Shown here piece after piece: positions 23,087 through 34,900 of a stretch of DNA of 64,000 nucleotides. The notes beneath the pieces were generated by a model, which was not told the origin of the DNA, ran no database searches, and saw only the letters and a program-made list of their open reading frames with translations. The position numbers and the translations under genes were made by a program. Where the stretch lies: positions 27,258,806-27,322,805 of the forward strand of contig CM048848.1 in assembly GCA_026545225.1 (NCBI GenBank), written 5' to 3'. Position 1 is the stretch's first letter; each line of letters starts with the position of its first letter. Source of the stretch: Cornus controversa. Lineage: Eukaryota; Streptophyta; Magnoliopsida; Cornales; Cornaceae.

Positions 23087-24330
23087 ATGGGTGGAGAAGA
23101 AGTGGTCAGCCGAGAGGAGAGAAGAAAGAAAGAAAAGAGAAAAAGAAGAAAAGAAAAGAAAAGAAAAAGAGAAAAGAAAGAGAAAAGAAGAAAAAGAAGA
23201 AAAGAAAAAGAAAAGAAGAGAAGAAGGAAGATCGGGGAGAGAGAAAGAAGAACCGAGAAGGGGGATCGGGAGAGAGGAAAGAAAAGCCGCGACGGTGGCA
23301 GGTGGTACTCACGGCGGAGTTTTGGCCGGCCGGCGGCAACGATGGCGACTTGCAGCGGAGTTGCCCGGTGTCACGTAGGGGCTCGGTGCGGCTGGGCTGT
23401 GCGCGAGTGAGGGTTGCTCTCGGTGGGTCTTCTCGGCGTTGCGACGACTTGGTGAGCTTCGGCTGGTGGTGAGGACGGCGACTGTTCCGGCGGTGAGTGA
23501 TTGGGTTGTGTTTGGATGGGTTTTCACGGTTGTGTTGTGTTCGATGGAGGGTCGGACCGAAGAGGGTTGATCGCGGAGGAGCTTCAGCTGGTTCGGTTGG
23601 GGGTTGTTTGGTCGTGGATAGCAGCGACGGCACTCGGTGGCTCGGTGTTGGCTTGAGGTGGTCGGCTGTCACAGGAGGTTGGGTTTTGGTGTGGCGGCCG
23701 TGGACGGCAGCGGCCGTGTGGGTTGTTGGAGGCGCTGGATTGGGTTCTTCTATGTGGGTTCGGTGGTAACTGGTCTGTGGGTTGTTTCAGTTGGGTTTTT
23801 GAATGAATTTCACGGAATGGTGGAGTTGGGTTTGGCAGGGGTTGTGGTGATCTTACATTGAGTTTGGTTAGTGATGAAGCTGGTCGATAGTGGAACTTTG
23901 GGTTCGGGTTCGGGTTGGACAGCCTGTTTGGTGGTCGGGTTCAATTATGTTGGGTTTTGGTTAGTGATGAAGAGGGAGATGGGTTCAGTCATGGTGCGGC
24001 AGAGAGGGTTTGTGAGAACCTTATAGCTACGGTGGGTGAAGTTTCATGGTAAATGGTGATTATCTATGATGGTGGTGTGTATGGCAGAAATTGGGCCGCT
24101 AGTATATGGTTTTGTCCTTAGGCCCGAGACTTGAATTAGTGAAATGGGTTTGGGAAGAAAATTGGGTTTTGAATTGACCTTGCACTTAGATTTGGGCCAA
24201 ACATGGAAATTAAAAGGGAACGAAGTGGCCCGATGGATTGTACGGGTGGGTTTTGACACAAGATTGGACCGGACCGGACATGGAAGAGGACCGCTTTGCA
24301 AGCGCGGACTTGGTGAAACGGGACCTAAGG
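23087..24330 (+). other. Purine tract and GC-rich island inside LTR D
   Basis: Positions 23100-23285 are nearly pure A/G. From 23285 to about 24000 the DNA turns G/C- and T/G-rich with many CpG, unlike the AT-rich surroundings. Open frames on both strands are low-complexity (Lys/Arg/Glu or Phe/Ser runs) and show no known domain. It may be the transcribed leader of the LTR. Confidence 0.6.
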
Positions 24331-24827
24331 CAAGTTGATTCTTGCCTCTATCTCTATGTATATTTTAATTATGCTGATTAATTTTATATATGTGCTTAAT
24401 TTGACCATATGTGGTCTTTGCATATATATATGTGCATATATATATATAAAGATGGATGTATATGTATATGCGTGGGAGGTGAGGATATATATATATATAT
24501 GTGGGTAGATATATATATATATGTGTGTGAGCTTGGAGGGTAAGAGCATTGTTAAGTGCGGATACCGAATTGCATTGTCATATGCATATTTAGGGATTGA
24601 GCCTTGTAAAGTATGCTAAATTATGTATGTACATTTAGCTAGATGTTGCCTTGTATGCATATATGATTCTTATACATGAGTTCAATATATGAAATTATAT
24701 ACGTGATTATATATGTGGTGCAGTAGTTGAAATGCATGCTAACTTGATTGTAGCATAGAAGAGCATTGAAAAAGCATGAAATATGCGAAATGTTATGTAT
24801 GTTTTTACCACCTGCATGGGCGACATG

Positions 24828-24868
<41 letters not shown>

Positions 24869-25332
24869 CGTGATTGTATATGATTATAAGAATGCATGTT
24901 GGTTGCTCGTAGTAAATGCATGATTGGAATGGAAGCATGATTATATTTATGCTAATATACGTATACATGTGATTATATGCAAGATGTGACATCTATATAT
25001 ATGTTGTGTATGTGCAAATGTGATTATGAATGATTTCCATGAAGAGTGTGTTTATTGGTGAAAACGTGAAGATGTGGTGTTTACAGATTTATGCATGAAT
25101 TTCTTGAAAAATGCATAAGCATGATGGTTTCCATAACATGAGTGTGATGACATTATGACAATCTTGAGGTGAAAGGAAAATGCATTGATTTGACAAAAAT
25201 GCATTCATGGTGTGGATAAGTGCATGGGTGTGCTTATATGCACTATATATATACGATTTTGGGGCAGGAGTGTGAAATTAAGATAAGGGGATGGCCCCTA
25301 GGGTGAAAGACCCAAAACTTGGCCAAGAGGAG

Positions 25333-25366
25333 GTGCTCCCTTCGGGTTAGTAACCCGATAAAGCAC
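25333..25366 (+). repeat. LTR two-stem hairpin, copy D
   Basis: Outer stem GTGCT/AGCAC (25333-25337 with 25362-25366). Inner perfect stem-loop CGGGTTAGTAACCCG at 25343-25357. Preceded by GACCCAAAACTTGGCCAAG, which is conserved in all copies. Confidence 0.75.
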
Positions 25367-26110
25367 AAGCAGAGTTTGGGTGCCGAAGAGACCCTTACTA
25401 TTGGAGTGATGAGAAAGCCCCCTATGAATTAGTTTGGTGTGAGTTATATACATATGTATTTGCACTTTATGTGAAGCATCATGCATGATTTGAGAAATGT
25501 GGATGTTTGGGTAAAAATGCATGAGCATGTACATTTATGCATGAATCTATGGATCCTGTTGAGTAGGTGATGTGGTATTTGATTTACATTGTTCATGTAA
25601 ATGCTTCTGTTCATATATGTTTTCTATACATAATGACGTTGGATGTGTATTGCCTTGAACATGTTGTAAATGATTTTTCATAAGTCATGTATAGTTTATT
25701 TAAATGTTCATAAATGCCAAAACTGCCATGTGCATTGTTGGTTCATGCATGCTAGGAGGGGCATGACTTTAAATATCGTGATATTTTAAGTGCATGTATA
25801 TTTTTGAGAATATGTGAGGATCGACCTGCTGCTGCGATGATAGTATGGTTCTACTTACCTTGTTGGGCCTTTGAGCTCACCCCCTCCCAGGTTTTGCAGG
25901 TATTGCCGATTAAAGAGTCAGTTGGGGAAACTGATAGCACCAGTTGCAGAGGTAGTAGTTAGATCCCTTAGAATCTAATTTATGTTCAGGGTAGTAGATG
26001 AATGTTGTACATTTGGATTAGATGTATTTCATTCATGTGATGTATGTATATAATACGGACATTCAAGGACTGAGACATGTATATTTTGATTATATTATGC
26101 ATGTTGTAGA

Positions 26111-26203
26111 AATGCTGGGGGGGACACGTGCCCAGAAGTGTCCATTTTTATTGTTTAGATATAAATGCTGGGGGGACACGTGCCCAGAAGTGTCCATATG
26201 AAT
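26111..26203 (+). promoter_or_regulatory. Duplicated CACGTG (G-box) unit in LTR D
   Basis: Two units 52 bases apart, each with GGGGGACACGTGCCC and a following AGAAGTGTCC, so that GGACAC and GTGTCC form an inverted repeat around the box. CACGTG lies at 26125-26130 and 26177-26182. CACGTG is a known plant bZIP/bHLH site; its use here is inferred. Confidence 0.5.
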
Positions 26204-26649
26204 TGTAAAGCAGGTGTGATATGCCAGGAGCTGATTATTTAGAATGGGTCATGCCCGATTTTTGTGAAAATCCTTTGCAAGGGCTATTGATGATCTTATG
26301 TCACCTGAAGGGTGCACATATAGAATGCTTCCGCAATAGAATAGATTAAAATGAGATTAAGGTGTGGGGACTTGAGGTGAAATTACGGATTCACCCCCGT
26401 TTCCCTCGCTCCTAACCGGGTGTCGGAAACCGGGGCGTGACACTTGCTAGTTCACTTTACATGAGGGAGCTAGAGTTGGTTGCTTTGAGATATGTTGATG
26501 TGAATTCTATGTGGGGACCATTGCTTTGAATTATAGAATTTGAAATTTTGAAATTATTCTTGAATGCAAGTTTGTAACTATGTATTGTAATCTTCTTCTT
26601 GAATTAATGTTGAAACAGAATTTTGAATGTTTGTGAGTAATATTTCTGG

Positions 26650-26841
26650 AAACCCTCACGAGACTATACTCATCTACTAGGGGGAACCTAGGGGTTTAAA
26701 GGCTTGTTGCATATGCTAAATGCAATCGTTTCTCCCACGAAAGTGAAGTTGAGTAGTTTAGTTAGTATTTGCTAGTTTCCTTTATTTTAGTTTTCTTTTA
26801 TTATATTGCTAAGGGACTAGCAATATGTAAGTTTGGGGGTG
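26650..26841 (+). other. Pre-PPT conserved block, hairpins and PPT of element B
   Basis: The conserved block with CTACTAGGGG and ACCTAGGGGTTTAAAGGC runs to hairpin TTGCATATGCTAAATGCAA (26707-26725). A second hairpin, TTGCTAAGGGACTAGCAA, is at 26806-26823. The PPT AAGTTTGGGGGTG at 26829-26841 abuts the 3' LTR. Confidence 0.75.
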
Positions 26842-27538
26842 TGATCAGCGTTGAATGTTACGCATTCTAACCTCTTAACTTATGTATTTTATTCTCTTAC
26901 TGATAGATTATTTAGTGTTTTCTATATTTTCAGGACCTTCATGATTACTTCAATTAAAACCATGATTTTGGACTTTTAAAGATGATATGCAAGAAGGTTA
27001 GATGAAGCCTACATCAAATGGATCTATTCAACCATTTATTTTAACTCAAATCAGCCCAAGATAGAGGTCCAAGAGAATTACAGCTGCTTAAGAAGGTTTC
27101 GGGTCTGAAGCCCAAATCTGCGCATAATACAATCTTAATCCCGTTTTGGAAAATGGACCAGAAGTGTTATTTCTGAGCCTCAAATTGACTTAATTTTAAC
27201 ATAGATTCAACAAAATTCGATTCTGCACACTTTTGTATTTCATGGAAATTCTGTGAATCAGACTTCTAGTGGATCAAAAGTTAGGCCGAACGTCAGTAGG
27301 AAAACTCCACCTAATTAGTGCTGCGGGAAAACCTAATTAATTCCTAATTGGATTAGGACTTTGATGTATTCTCTTGGCTATTTAAAGTGAAAAATTAGGG
27401 CTGTATGGGGAGGCTTGGCAGCAGCTTTGAAGAGCTTTTGGAGTGGAGAATCATCGGAGAACAAGGCGTATCATGAGCGGTTAGTTCAGCCACCAGGGTT
27501 TTGATGTAGCTCTAACTAAACATCACTGGTTTGATTGT
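26842..27538 (+). repeat. Truncated 3' LTR of element B
   Basis: It matches the first 700 or so bases of the 5' LTR up to GGTTTGATTGT, then switches directly into RT sequence of element A (CTAGGGCATATCATG). The other half of the LTR and the target duplication are missing. Confidence 0.88.
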
Positions 27539-28727
27539 CCTAGGGCATATCATGTCCAAGAGAGGAATAGAGGTTGATAAAGCCAAGGTTGAACTTATTT
27601 CCGAACTTTCTCCACCATCAACGGTGAGAGAAATTTGTTCATTCCTTGGGCCTATAGGTTTTTACCATCGCTTCATCAAGGATTTTAGCAAGATCTCTCA
27701 ACCTCTATGTCACCTTCTTGAAAAAGAATCTTGCTTTACCTTTGATGAAGCGTGCTTGAAACTTTTGAGAAGCTACACACATTGCTTATAGTAGCTCCAA
27801 TACTCATTCCTCCAAACTGGGCTCTCCCATTTGAGGTGATGTGTGGCGCATCCGATTATGTGATGGGTGTAGTATTAGGGCAACGTGTAGATAAGTTGCC
27901 TTATGCAATCTATTATACAAGCAAAACCCTTTCCGAAGCTCAAATAAATTATACCACGACAGATAAGGAATTGCTTGTTGTGGTGTATGCCTTAGACAAA
28001 TTTTGAGCTTATCTCTTAGGTTCCAAGGTCATTGTCTGTTCTGATCATGCTGCCCTCCAGCATCTTTTGGCTAAGAAGGAGACCAACCCCTGATTGATCC
28101 GATGGATACTCTTGTTGCAAGAGTTTAATTTTGAGATTAGAGACAAAAAGGGAACAGAAAATGTGATGGCTGATCACCTCTCTAGGATTGTCTTTGAGAC
28201 TCTCAATGATTCCATTCCAGTTTGTGAATCCTTTCTGGATGAATAACTTTTTGGAGTCTCTCAGGAGAGCATTCCTTGGTATGCGGACATTGTCAATTTT
28301 TTGGTGACCGACAAAATTTCATCCACTTGGACCAAGCAAGAGAAGGATCATTTTTTCTCCCAATCTCGGTCATATTATTAGGACGATCCTCAACTCTTTA
28401 AATATTGTTCCAACTAGTTAATTCAGAAATATGTCCCCGACATTGAATTCCAAAGCATTTTAAAATTCTGTCATACACTTGCGTGTGGAGGACATTTTAG
28501 TGCAAAGAAAATCGTAGCAAAAATTCTTCAATGTGGATTTTTCTGGCCAACACTTCATCAGGATGCATATTCATTTTGCCGCTCTTGTGAGCGATGTTAG
28601 CGCTTTGGCGCAATATCCCGCAAAGATATGATGCCTCTTAATCCCATTCTTATTGTTGAGATATTTGATGTTTGGGGCATTGATTTCATGGGACCCTTTC
28701 CACCATCTGTTGGTCATGAGTACATAC
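27539..28727 (+). pseudogene. RT end, RNase H and integrase start of element A
   Basis: It resumes A's pol at [22 protein letters not shown], just after the RT catalytic region, with [19 protein letters not shown] frameshift near 27760 leads into RNase [21 protein letters not shown], where the first catalytic Asp (CDAS in element C) is Gly. TTDKELLVVVYALDKF, SDHAALQHLLAKK and ADHLSRI follow. The integrase zinc-binding region (CHTLACGGHFSAKK…CRSCERC) and the first catalytic Asp ([11 protein letters not shown]) are present. Several stops interrupt. Element C cuts the frame at 28728; it resumes at 39934. Confidence 0.88.
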
Positions 28728-29975
28728 TGACGAGTGTAGAATAGTGGGTGTTTGTCGTTGCTTTTCTACACTTCGTACAAAAAATAATAAAACCTGCAAA
28801 AACTTTACTAAAAATTGTATAGTAGTAAGCAGGGTCGAACCACTCTCAAGTGAGAATCAGTAACAAGTCTAAACTTCTAAACCTAAATCTCTTGAGATGA
28901 AAAATGAATATTTAAAAAAAATAAAATTCTGATTTTTTTATTTAATAATAAAAACTAATATTAAATGTCTTAGATCAAATGATAGGACAAATCTCAAGGA
29001 AAGAGAATTCACCACCATGGATCCATATAAATAAAATTTTTTTTTTATATTCTTATCTAGTTTTTCCTCCAATAACCAATACACTTCACTAATCCAATTA
29101 GAACTTGAAAAGATGAAGGAAAATATGGAATAAAAAAAATGACTTGATTATATATGAGAGAGACATTCTTTACTTAATCTGATGCACATTGGCTAGGTAA
29201 ACAGAGGTAGGCATTCTTCGAATTACCATTATTTGGCAAACACGAAAAATCCTTCCTCTAATTTTGTAAAATAAAATCCAGAATAGAAGAGTAGAAGAAT
29301 GCTCTTGGGAGGAAAAAGTAGACAAGAAAATAAAACAACTTACCTATACTTCAGCCATGGTGGCTTCATCACTCCCTTGAGAAGGATGTTTACGCTTGCA
29401 TATTAAAAGAAAACAAACAAATAGAAATGAAACTACTACTCATCATTGAATCAATAAAACAATTACACTATTTTTTTCTATAATTTCTCTACAATTTCTA
29501 CCCCCCTTCACCATCCCCTAAGACCCCCTATTTATAGAGTTAGAGGGGAATGGTTTAGGTGGGAAAATTTTAAAATACAAAATTCAAAATACAAATTTGA
29601 AATACCAAATTCAAAATTCAAAAACAAAAATTCAAAATACAAAATTTTGAATTTGAATATCTAAAATTTGATTTCCATATCTTTAATTTCAATTCTGGAC
29701 TGCAGACGTGGCCGTGTACAAAATATTTGGCAAAGTTTTGAACTTGAGACCTCTTGTGAAGTAGATTGCACAGAATACCATCTCTCCTACAATTCTTCTT
29801 GTGTTCATCTTTGGCTATATATATCCTTTTTAGCCCTCTTTTGCTGCTTTTCTTCTTCTTTGAAAATCAACCCCTATAAAACATAAAATGCAAAGATAAA
29901 AACCTTTAAATAAAATAAAAGATGAATTAAAAACTTATTTTAGGATATAAAATAGCAAGTTTTGTGCACTTATCA
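28728..29975 (-). repeat. 3' LTR of element C
   Basis: On the plus strand TGACGAGTGTAG…GCACTTATCA; in element sense TGATAAGTGC…CGTCA. TATA-like box (minus TATAAATAG) at 29528-29537. Positions 29570-29665 are dense in TTCAAAAT/CAAATTTG words. Confidence 0.95.
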
Positions 29976-30180
29976 AATTACCCCCAAACGAGCTTTTGCT
30001 AGTCCTCTAACAAATACAAGCAAAAGAAATTAGTGTACAAAATTGCTACTTTTATTTAACTCCTAACTAAAGATGTGCCACTTTCGCAGGCTGTTCTCGA
30101 TTGCATTTACCATATGCAATAAGGCCTTAAACCCCTAGGTTACCCCTAGTGGACGAGCTATAGCCTCGTGAGGGTTTGCA
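29976..30180 (-). other. PPT, adjacent hairpin and conserved block of element C
   Basis: In element sense GTTTGGGGGTAATT (29976-29989) abuts the LTR. The hairpin TTGTTAGAGGACTAGCAA is at 29996-30013. The block with TTGCATATGGTAAATGCAA (30101-30119) and CCTAGGGGTTTAAGGCC runs to about 30176. It matches B and I. Confidence 0.75.
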
Positions 30181-31940
30181 GTGAAGGTACCCACAAACTT
30201 TCTAACTATTACGAAGAAGAGTTGTTTTAAGGCAGTAATTTCCCCTATTGTTTAGAGAATCTCCTATATATCCATGAAACATGAAAAATAAGAAATGAAA
30301 TTGATAAGTTCCTCATATACAACAAGTTACTAGGGTGTTATAACAATAAACATCAAGGAAAAATCATCCACAAGTAACCTAGAAGCAGAGTGAATGTGTG
30401 TGAAGTCGACAAAAAGTCATCCTCAAATTCAAGTAATGTAATTCCCAAGTCACTAGAAGAAAAAGACGTTTTGACTTCAAATCTCACAGGTAAATATCTC
30501 TCTAAAAGAACAACTCTCGGAGATTTGGCTAACTGTTTCTCTCAGTTGTATGTGAGTAGAAACTCTGTTTCCAAAGTAAAAGCAAGCTCACATACTAATA
30601 TGAAAAACCGATACATATAAATAGAAAAGTCTCATGATAGGAATGTTGATCACTTTTGGGAGAATGTCGAGTTACCCACCATAGCGCCTGCTTACTTATT
30701 ACCCACTATCATATCTTTTCATAAATCTTACAGGTGGTGATTAGGATGGGGCTGTAAGTGAATATTTTTGGAAGTGATGAGTCTTCAAAATATCTCAAAG
30801 GGAAAACTTGTCTTCTTCATTTCTTTTTTTTTTTTTCTTCTTCTTCTTTTTTTTTTTTTTTTTTTTCTTTTTTTTCTTCTTCTTTTTTTTTTTTCTTTTT
30901 TTTTTTTTCTTCTCTATCTTTTTTTTTTTTTTTTCATTGAAAAAAATATATATATATGATGATTTTTTTTTTTCTTTTTCACAAGAACATCCGTATCACT
31001 TTTCAGAAACTAACAACAGAAAGAAGGATTATGGTAGGATACGATAGTAGAAAAATAAATTACAAGGCCTATGTTTCTCTTAACTCGAAGTGATTTCATT
31101 CTCAGTGATCAACCAAAATGAAAGATAATGAGACTATCAACGATTTTTTATACGGTATCCAAGAAAATTGAGTCATCTTTTGACTCGGAGTTAGCATAAA
31201 AACTCTCTATAAAAGTGAAAGGCGCGAAAGCTCACACGGTCTAAGTCTCTACTATTAGATCTTCCAGATTATCAGGAGGTTACTCACTTTTCAATTCGAA
31301 TTGCAAAGTTCGACTTTTGTGCAAAAAATATTTTTGCTTCTAAATGCCCGTGATACAATAATGTCTATCATTATATTACCCTAATAACAAGTTCAATTTA
31401 GATCAAAACATTAACATCTCTTGGATTTCATGAAACGGATCATAAGTTAATCCAATATCATCATTGTAAAGGTACTATACTGCCAAAAAAATTTTTTTTT
31501 TTTTTTTTTTTGAAAAATGACTCTATATTGGATCAAAAGATTTTCAAAAAAGGCATGCATTTTGATAAATCTACCCCACCCCCAAACAAAATACAACACT
31601 GTCCCTAGTGTTAAAAGTATAATAACAATGTATTGCTGAAGACAGATAGAAAAATATTGGAACAAATTACCTCAATTGTTCTGGTGTGGTAGAAGTACAG
31701 TCCCTACAAATATGCAATGCATAATAATATAGACTAAATGATTTAGAACCATATTAATCAAAGACCGTACCCCAAATAGAATATAAACATATCCAAATAG
31801 AGTTTACAAAAAATCCTAAATTAAGTAGCAACACAACTAAACAGTTACGAAACTCTAAAATTAACCGGCAGGGTTGCCTCCCAAGAGCGCTAAGTTTAAC
31901 GTCTTCAGCCAGACGCAAAAGAGATAGTACCCCAAAAAGA
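30181..31940 (-). other. Non-coding 3' region of element C
   Basis: 1.76 kb between integrase and the 3' block with no gene on either strand. It includes a T/C-rich low-complexity tract (about 30820-30970), which gives only poly-Phe frames, and a PPT-like tract at 31573-31606. Where relatives A and I have ORF2, C has none. Confidence 0.8.
31573..31606 (-). other. Second PPT-like tract in element C
   Basis: In element sense GGGACAGTGTTGTA, then TTTGTTTGGGGGTGGGGTA. It aligns with GAGGACAATGT…AAGTTTGGGGGTG of A and B and lies about 1.6 kb before the 3' LTR. Confidence 0.6.
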
Positions 31941-34900
31941 TCAATCGAGATAGACTGGATCAACATGGAAAATATTTTCAATTTCACGAGCCTCCAACTC
32001 AAGAAAAGGCTTTATACGTTGAGCATTAACTTTGAATAACTTTCCATTTTTGGGATCTTGAACCTCAATAGCACCATGACTAGCAACTTGGTGGACATAG
32101 TATGGACCAGACCATCGTGACCTCAACTTCCCAGGAAACAATTCAAGACGAGAGTTATACAGAAGAACTTTTTGGCCTGGGGAGAAATCTTTTCTCAGAA
32201 TTTGTTTGTCATGTTCCAATTTGGTCTTAGCTTTATAAATCTTCGAACTCTCGTAGGCATCATTTCTGATTTCCTCCAACTCATCGAGTTGAAGTGACCT
32301 ACGCTCTCCGGCTTTATCATAGTTAAAATTCATGGCCTTGATAGCCCAATAAGCACGGTGTTCGAGTTCGACAGGCAAGTGACATGCTTTGCCATAGACT
32401 AATCGATATGGAGACATTCCTATAGGAGTCTTATAAGCAGTACGATATGCCCACAAAGCATCTTGGAGGCGGAAACTCCAGTCCTTCCTTGTGGGGTTAA
32501 CCGTTTTTTCTAAGATATGTTTGATCTCCCTATTGGATACCTCAGCCTGACCATTGGTTTGTGGGTGATAAGATAGGGCCACTTTGTGGGTGATCTCATA
32601 TTTAGACATTAAGCTTGCAAAGACTTTGTTGCAAAAATGGGAACCATTATCACTAATTATGGCTCGAGGTACACCGAATCTAGGCAAAATTAAGTCTTTC
32701 AAGAAATTCACCACAACTCTATGGTCGGCTGTCTTAGTGGCTAATGCTTCTACCCATTTGGACACATAATCAACAGCAAGAAGAATATAGATATACCCAA
32801 ATGAGGAGGGAAAGGGTCCCATGAAGTCAATACCCCAAACATCAAATATTTCGACAACTAAAATTGATTGTTGGGGCCACTCATTACGCTTGGTAATCTT
32901 ACCTAATAATTGACATCTAGGACAAGCGAGACAGTAGGTATAAGTGTCCTTAAAAAGGGTGGGCCAATAAAATCCCGACTGCAAGATTTTTGCAGCGGTC
33001 CTTTTAGAGCTAAAATGGCCACCACATGGCTGATCATGACAAAAGGAAATGACAGACTCTTGGTCGTCCTCGGGAACACACCTACGGATGATCTGATCTG
33101 GACAATACTTGAATAAGTAGGGATCATCCCAAAAATATTCCTTAGCCTTAGTTAAGAATTTGTCTCTCTCTTGCTTAGACCAAGTGGAAGGGATTTGACC
33201 AGTCACAATGTAATTGACAATATCAGCATACCATGGGGCATGAGATATTGTAAAAAGTTGCTCATCAGGAAAATAATCAGAGATGGGAAGGGAGTCACTA
33301 ATAGAATCAACAATAAGACGGGACAAATGATCAGCGACTACATTATCTGAGCCTTTCTTATCACGAATCTCAAGGTCAAATTCTTGAAGGAGTAAGATCC
33401 ATCGTATCAACCTAGGTTTGGCATCTTTTTTGGAGAGAAGATGTCGCAATGCTGCATGATCGGTATAGATGATGACCTTAGATCCGATCAAATACGAGCG
33501 AAATTTGTCAAAGGAAAACACGACTGCTAATAACTCTTTCTCAGTGGTCGAGTAGTTAAGTTGCGCGTCATTCAAAGTCTTGCTAGCATAATAGATCACA
33601 TAGGGTGCTTTATCAACTCTTTGTCCTAAAACAGCCCCAACTGCATAATCTGACGCATCACACATGATCTCAAAAGGTAGGTTCCAATCAAGTGGGCGGA
33701 TTATGGGTGCAGTGGTGAGGGCTAATTTTAATTGCTCAAAAGCTGAGTGACAAGCATCTGTAAACTCAAATGGTGCATCCTTAGCTAGAAGATGGGTCAA
33801 AGGTCGTGCTATCTTACTGAAATCTTTGATGAAATGCCTATAGAATCCAGCATGACCTAAGAAAGCTCGAATATCACGAACAGTTTTGGGGATAGGTAGA
33901 TTTGAGATGAGGTCAACTTTTGCTTTATCTACCTCAATTCCCCCACTAGAAATAGTATGACCTAGGATAATTCCTTTCTTTACCATGAAGTGACATTTTT
34001 CCCAGTTAAGAACTAGGTTAGTGTCACGACAACGTTGAAGCACTAGAGTAAGATGGTGTAGGCATTGCTTAAAAGATGAACCAAAGACAGAGAAGTCATC
34101 CATGAAGATTTCTAAAAGTTTGTCAACCATGTCGTGAAAGATACTCATCATGCACCTCTGAAATATGGCGGGCGCATTGCATAACCCAAAGGGCATGCGA
34201 CGATAAGCAAATGTGCCAAATGGACAGGTGAAAGTTGTCTTGTCTTGGTCATCGGGGTGGACGGGAATCTGGTTATAGCCAGAGTAACCATCTAAAAAGC
34301 AATAGTATGCCTGACCAGCTAATTTCTCTAACATTTGGTCAACAAAAGGTAGAGGGAAATGATCCTTCCTAGTCACACTATTAAGCTTCTTATAGTCTAT
34401 ACAAACTCGCCATCCAGTTTGGACACGAGTAGGAACCAACTCATTATTGTCATTGGCAACAACAGTGATGCCAGACTTCTTAGGGACAACTTGGATTGGA
34501 CTTACCCACTGGCTATCAGAGATGGGATAGATGATATTGGCATCTAGAAGTTTGATAACTTCAGCACGAACAACTTCCTTTAAATTGGGGTTAAGTCTCC
34601 TCTGAGGTTGTCGACAGGTTTTAGCATCGTCCTCTAAGTGAATGCGATGTTGGACCACGAAAGGACTAATACCTTTGATGTCATCAATTGACCAACCTAT
34701 TGCTTCCTTATTTGCCCTAAGAACCTCAATTAGTTGGTTTTCCTGATCCTCAGTTAAATCAGAAGCTATCATCACGGGAAATGTGTCAGACTCACCTAGG
34801 TATAAATATTTTAAAGTCGCAGGTAGAGGCTTTAATTCAACTCTAGGAGGCTTCTTGACATTTTCAGATGCAGTGGCATTCGGCAAAGACAATGGTTCAA

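Larger units (their letters stand above)
22662..26442 (+). mobile_element. Solo LTR D, 3.78 kb, inserted in element B
   Basis: TGTAAGGACCGG…GGGGCGTGACA, with a perfect 5-bp target duplication CTTGC at 22657-22661 and 26443-26447. The end sequence matches E2 and E3. There are no internal genes, so it is a single recombined LTR. It contains a purine tract, a GC-rich island, a (TA)n tract (24830-24866), the two-stem hairpin and a duplicated CACGTG unit. It probably comes from a large-LTR chromovirus (Tekay/Del-like), by analogy with K; not proven. Confidence 0.92.
17110..27538 (+). mobile_element. Element B: Athila-like, gag only, pol absent
   Basis: 5' LTR 17110-18518, PBS, gag frame 18802-20490, long non-coding 3' part (with solo LTR D), PPT and a truncated 3' LTR (26842-27538). 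It sits inside element A's pol. Protease, RT, RNase H, integrase and ORF2 are all absent. The right target duplication and the 3' half of the 3' LTR were lost in a deletion that also removed part of A's RT. Probably a non-autonomous derivative using the proteins of a relative. Confidence 0.88.

Noticed and set aside
23087..23672. Open frames of 95-188 residues on both strands in LTR D
   Set aside because: They follow from the A/G-only tract and GC-rich island. The products are Lys/Arg/Glu or Phe/Ser runs, with no domain and overlapping on both strands.
30758..31047. Plus-strand frames rich in Phe in element C
   Set aside because: They are translations of a T/C low-complexity tract in non-coding DNA, antisense to the element.
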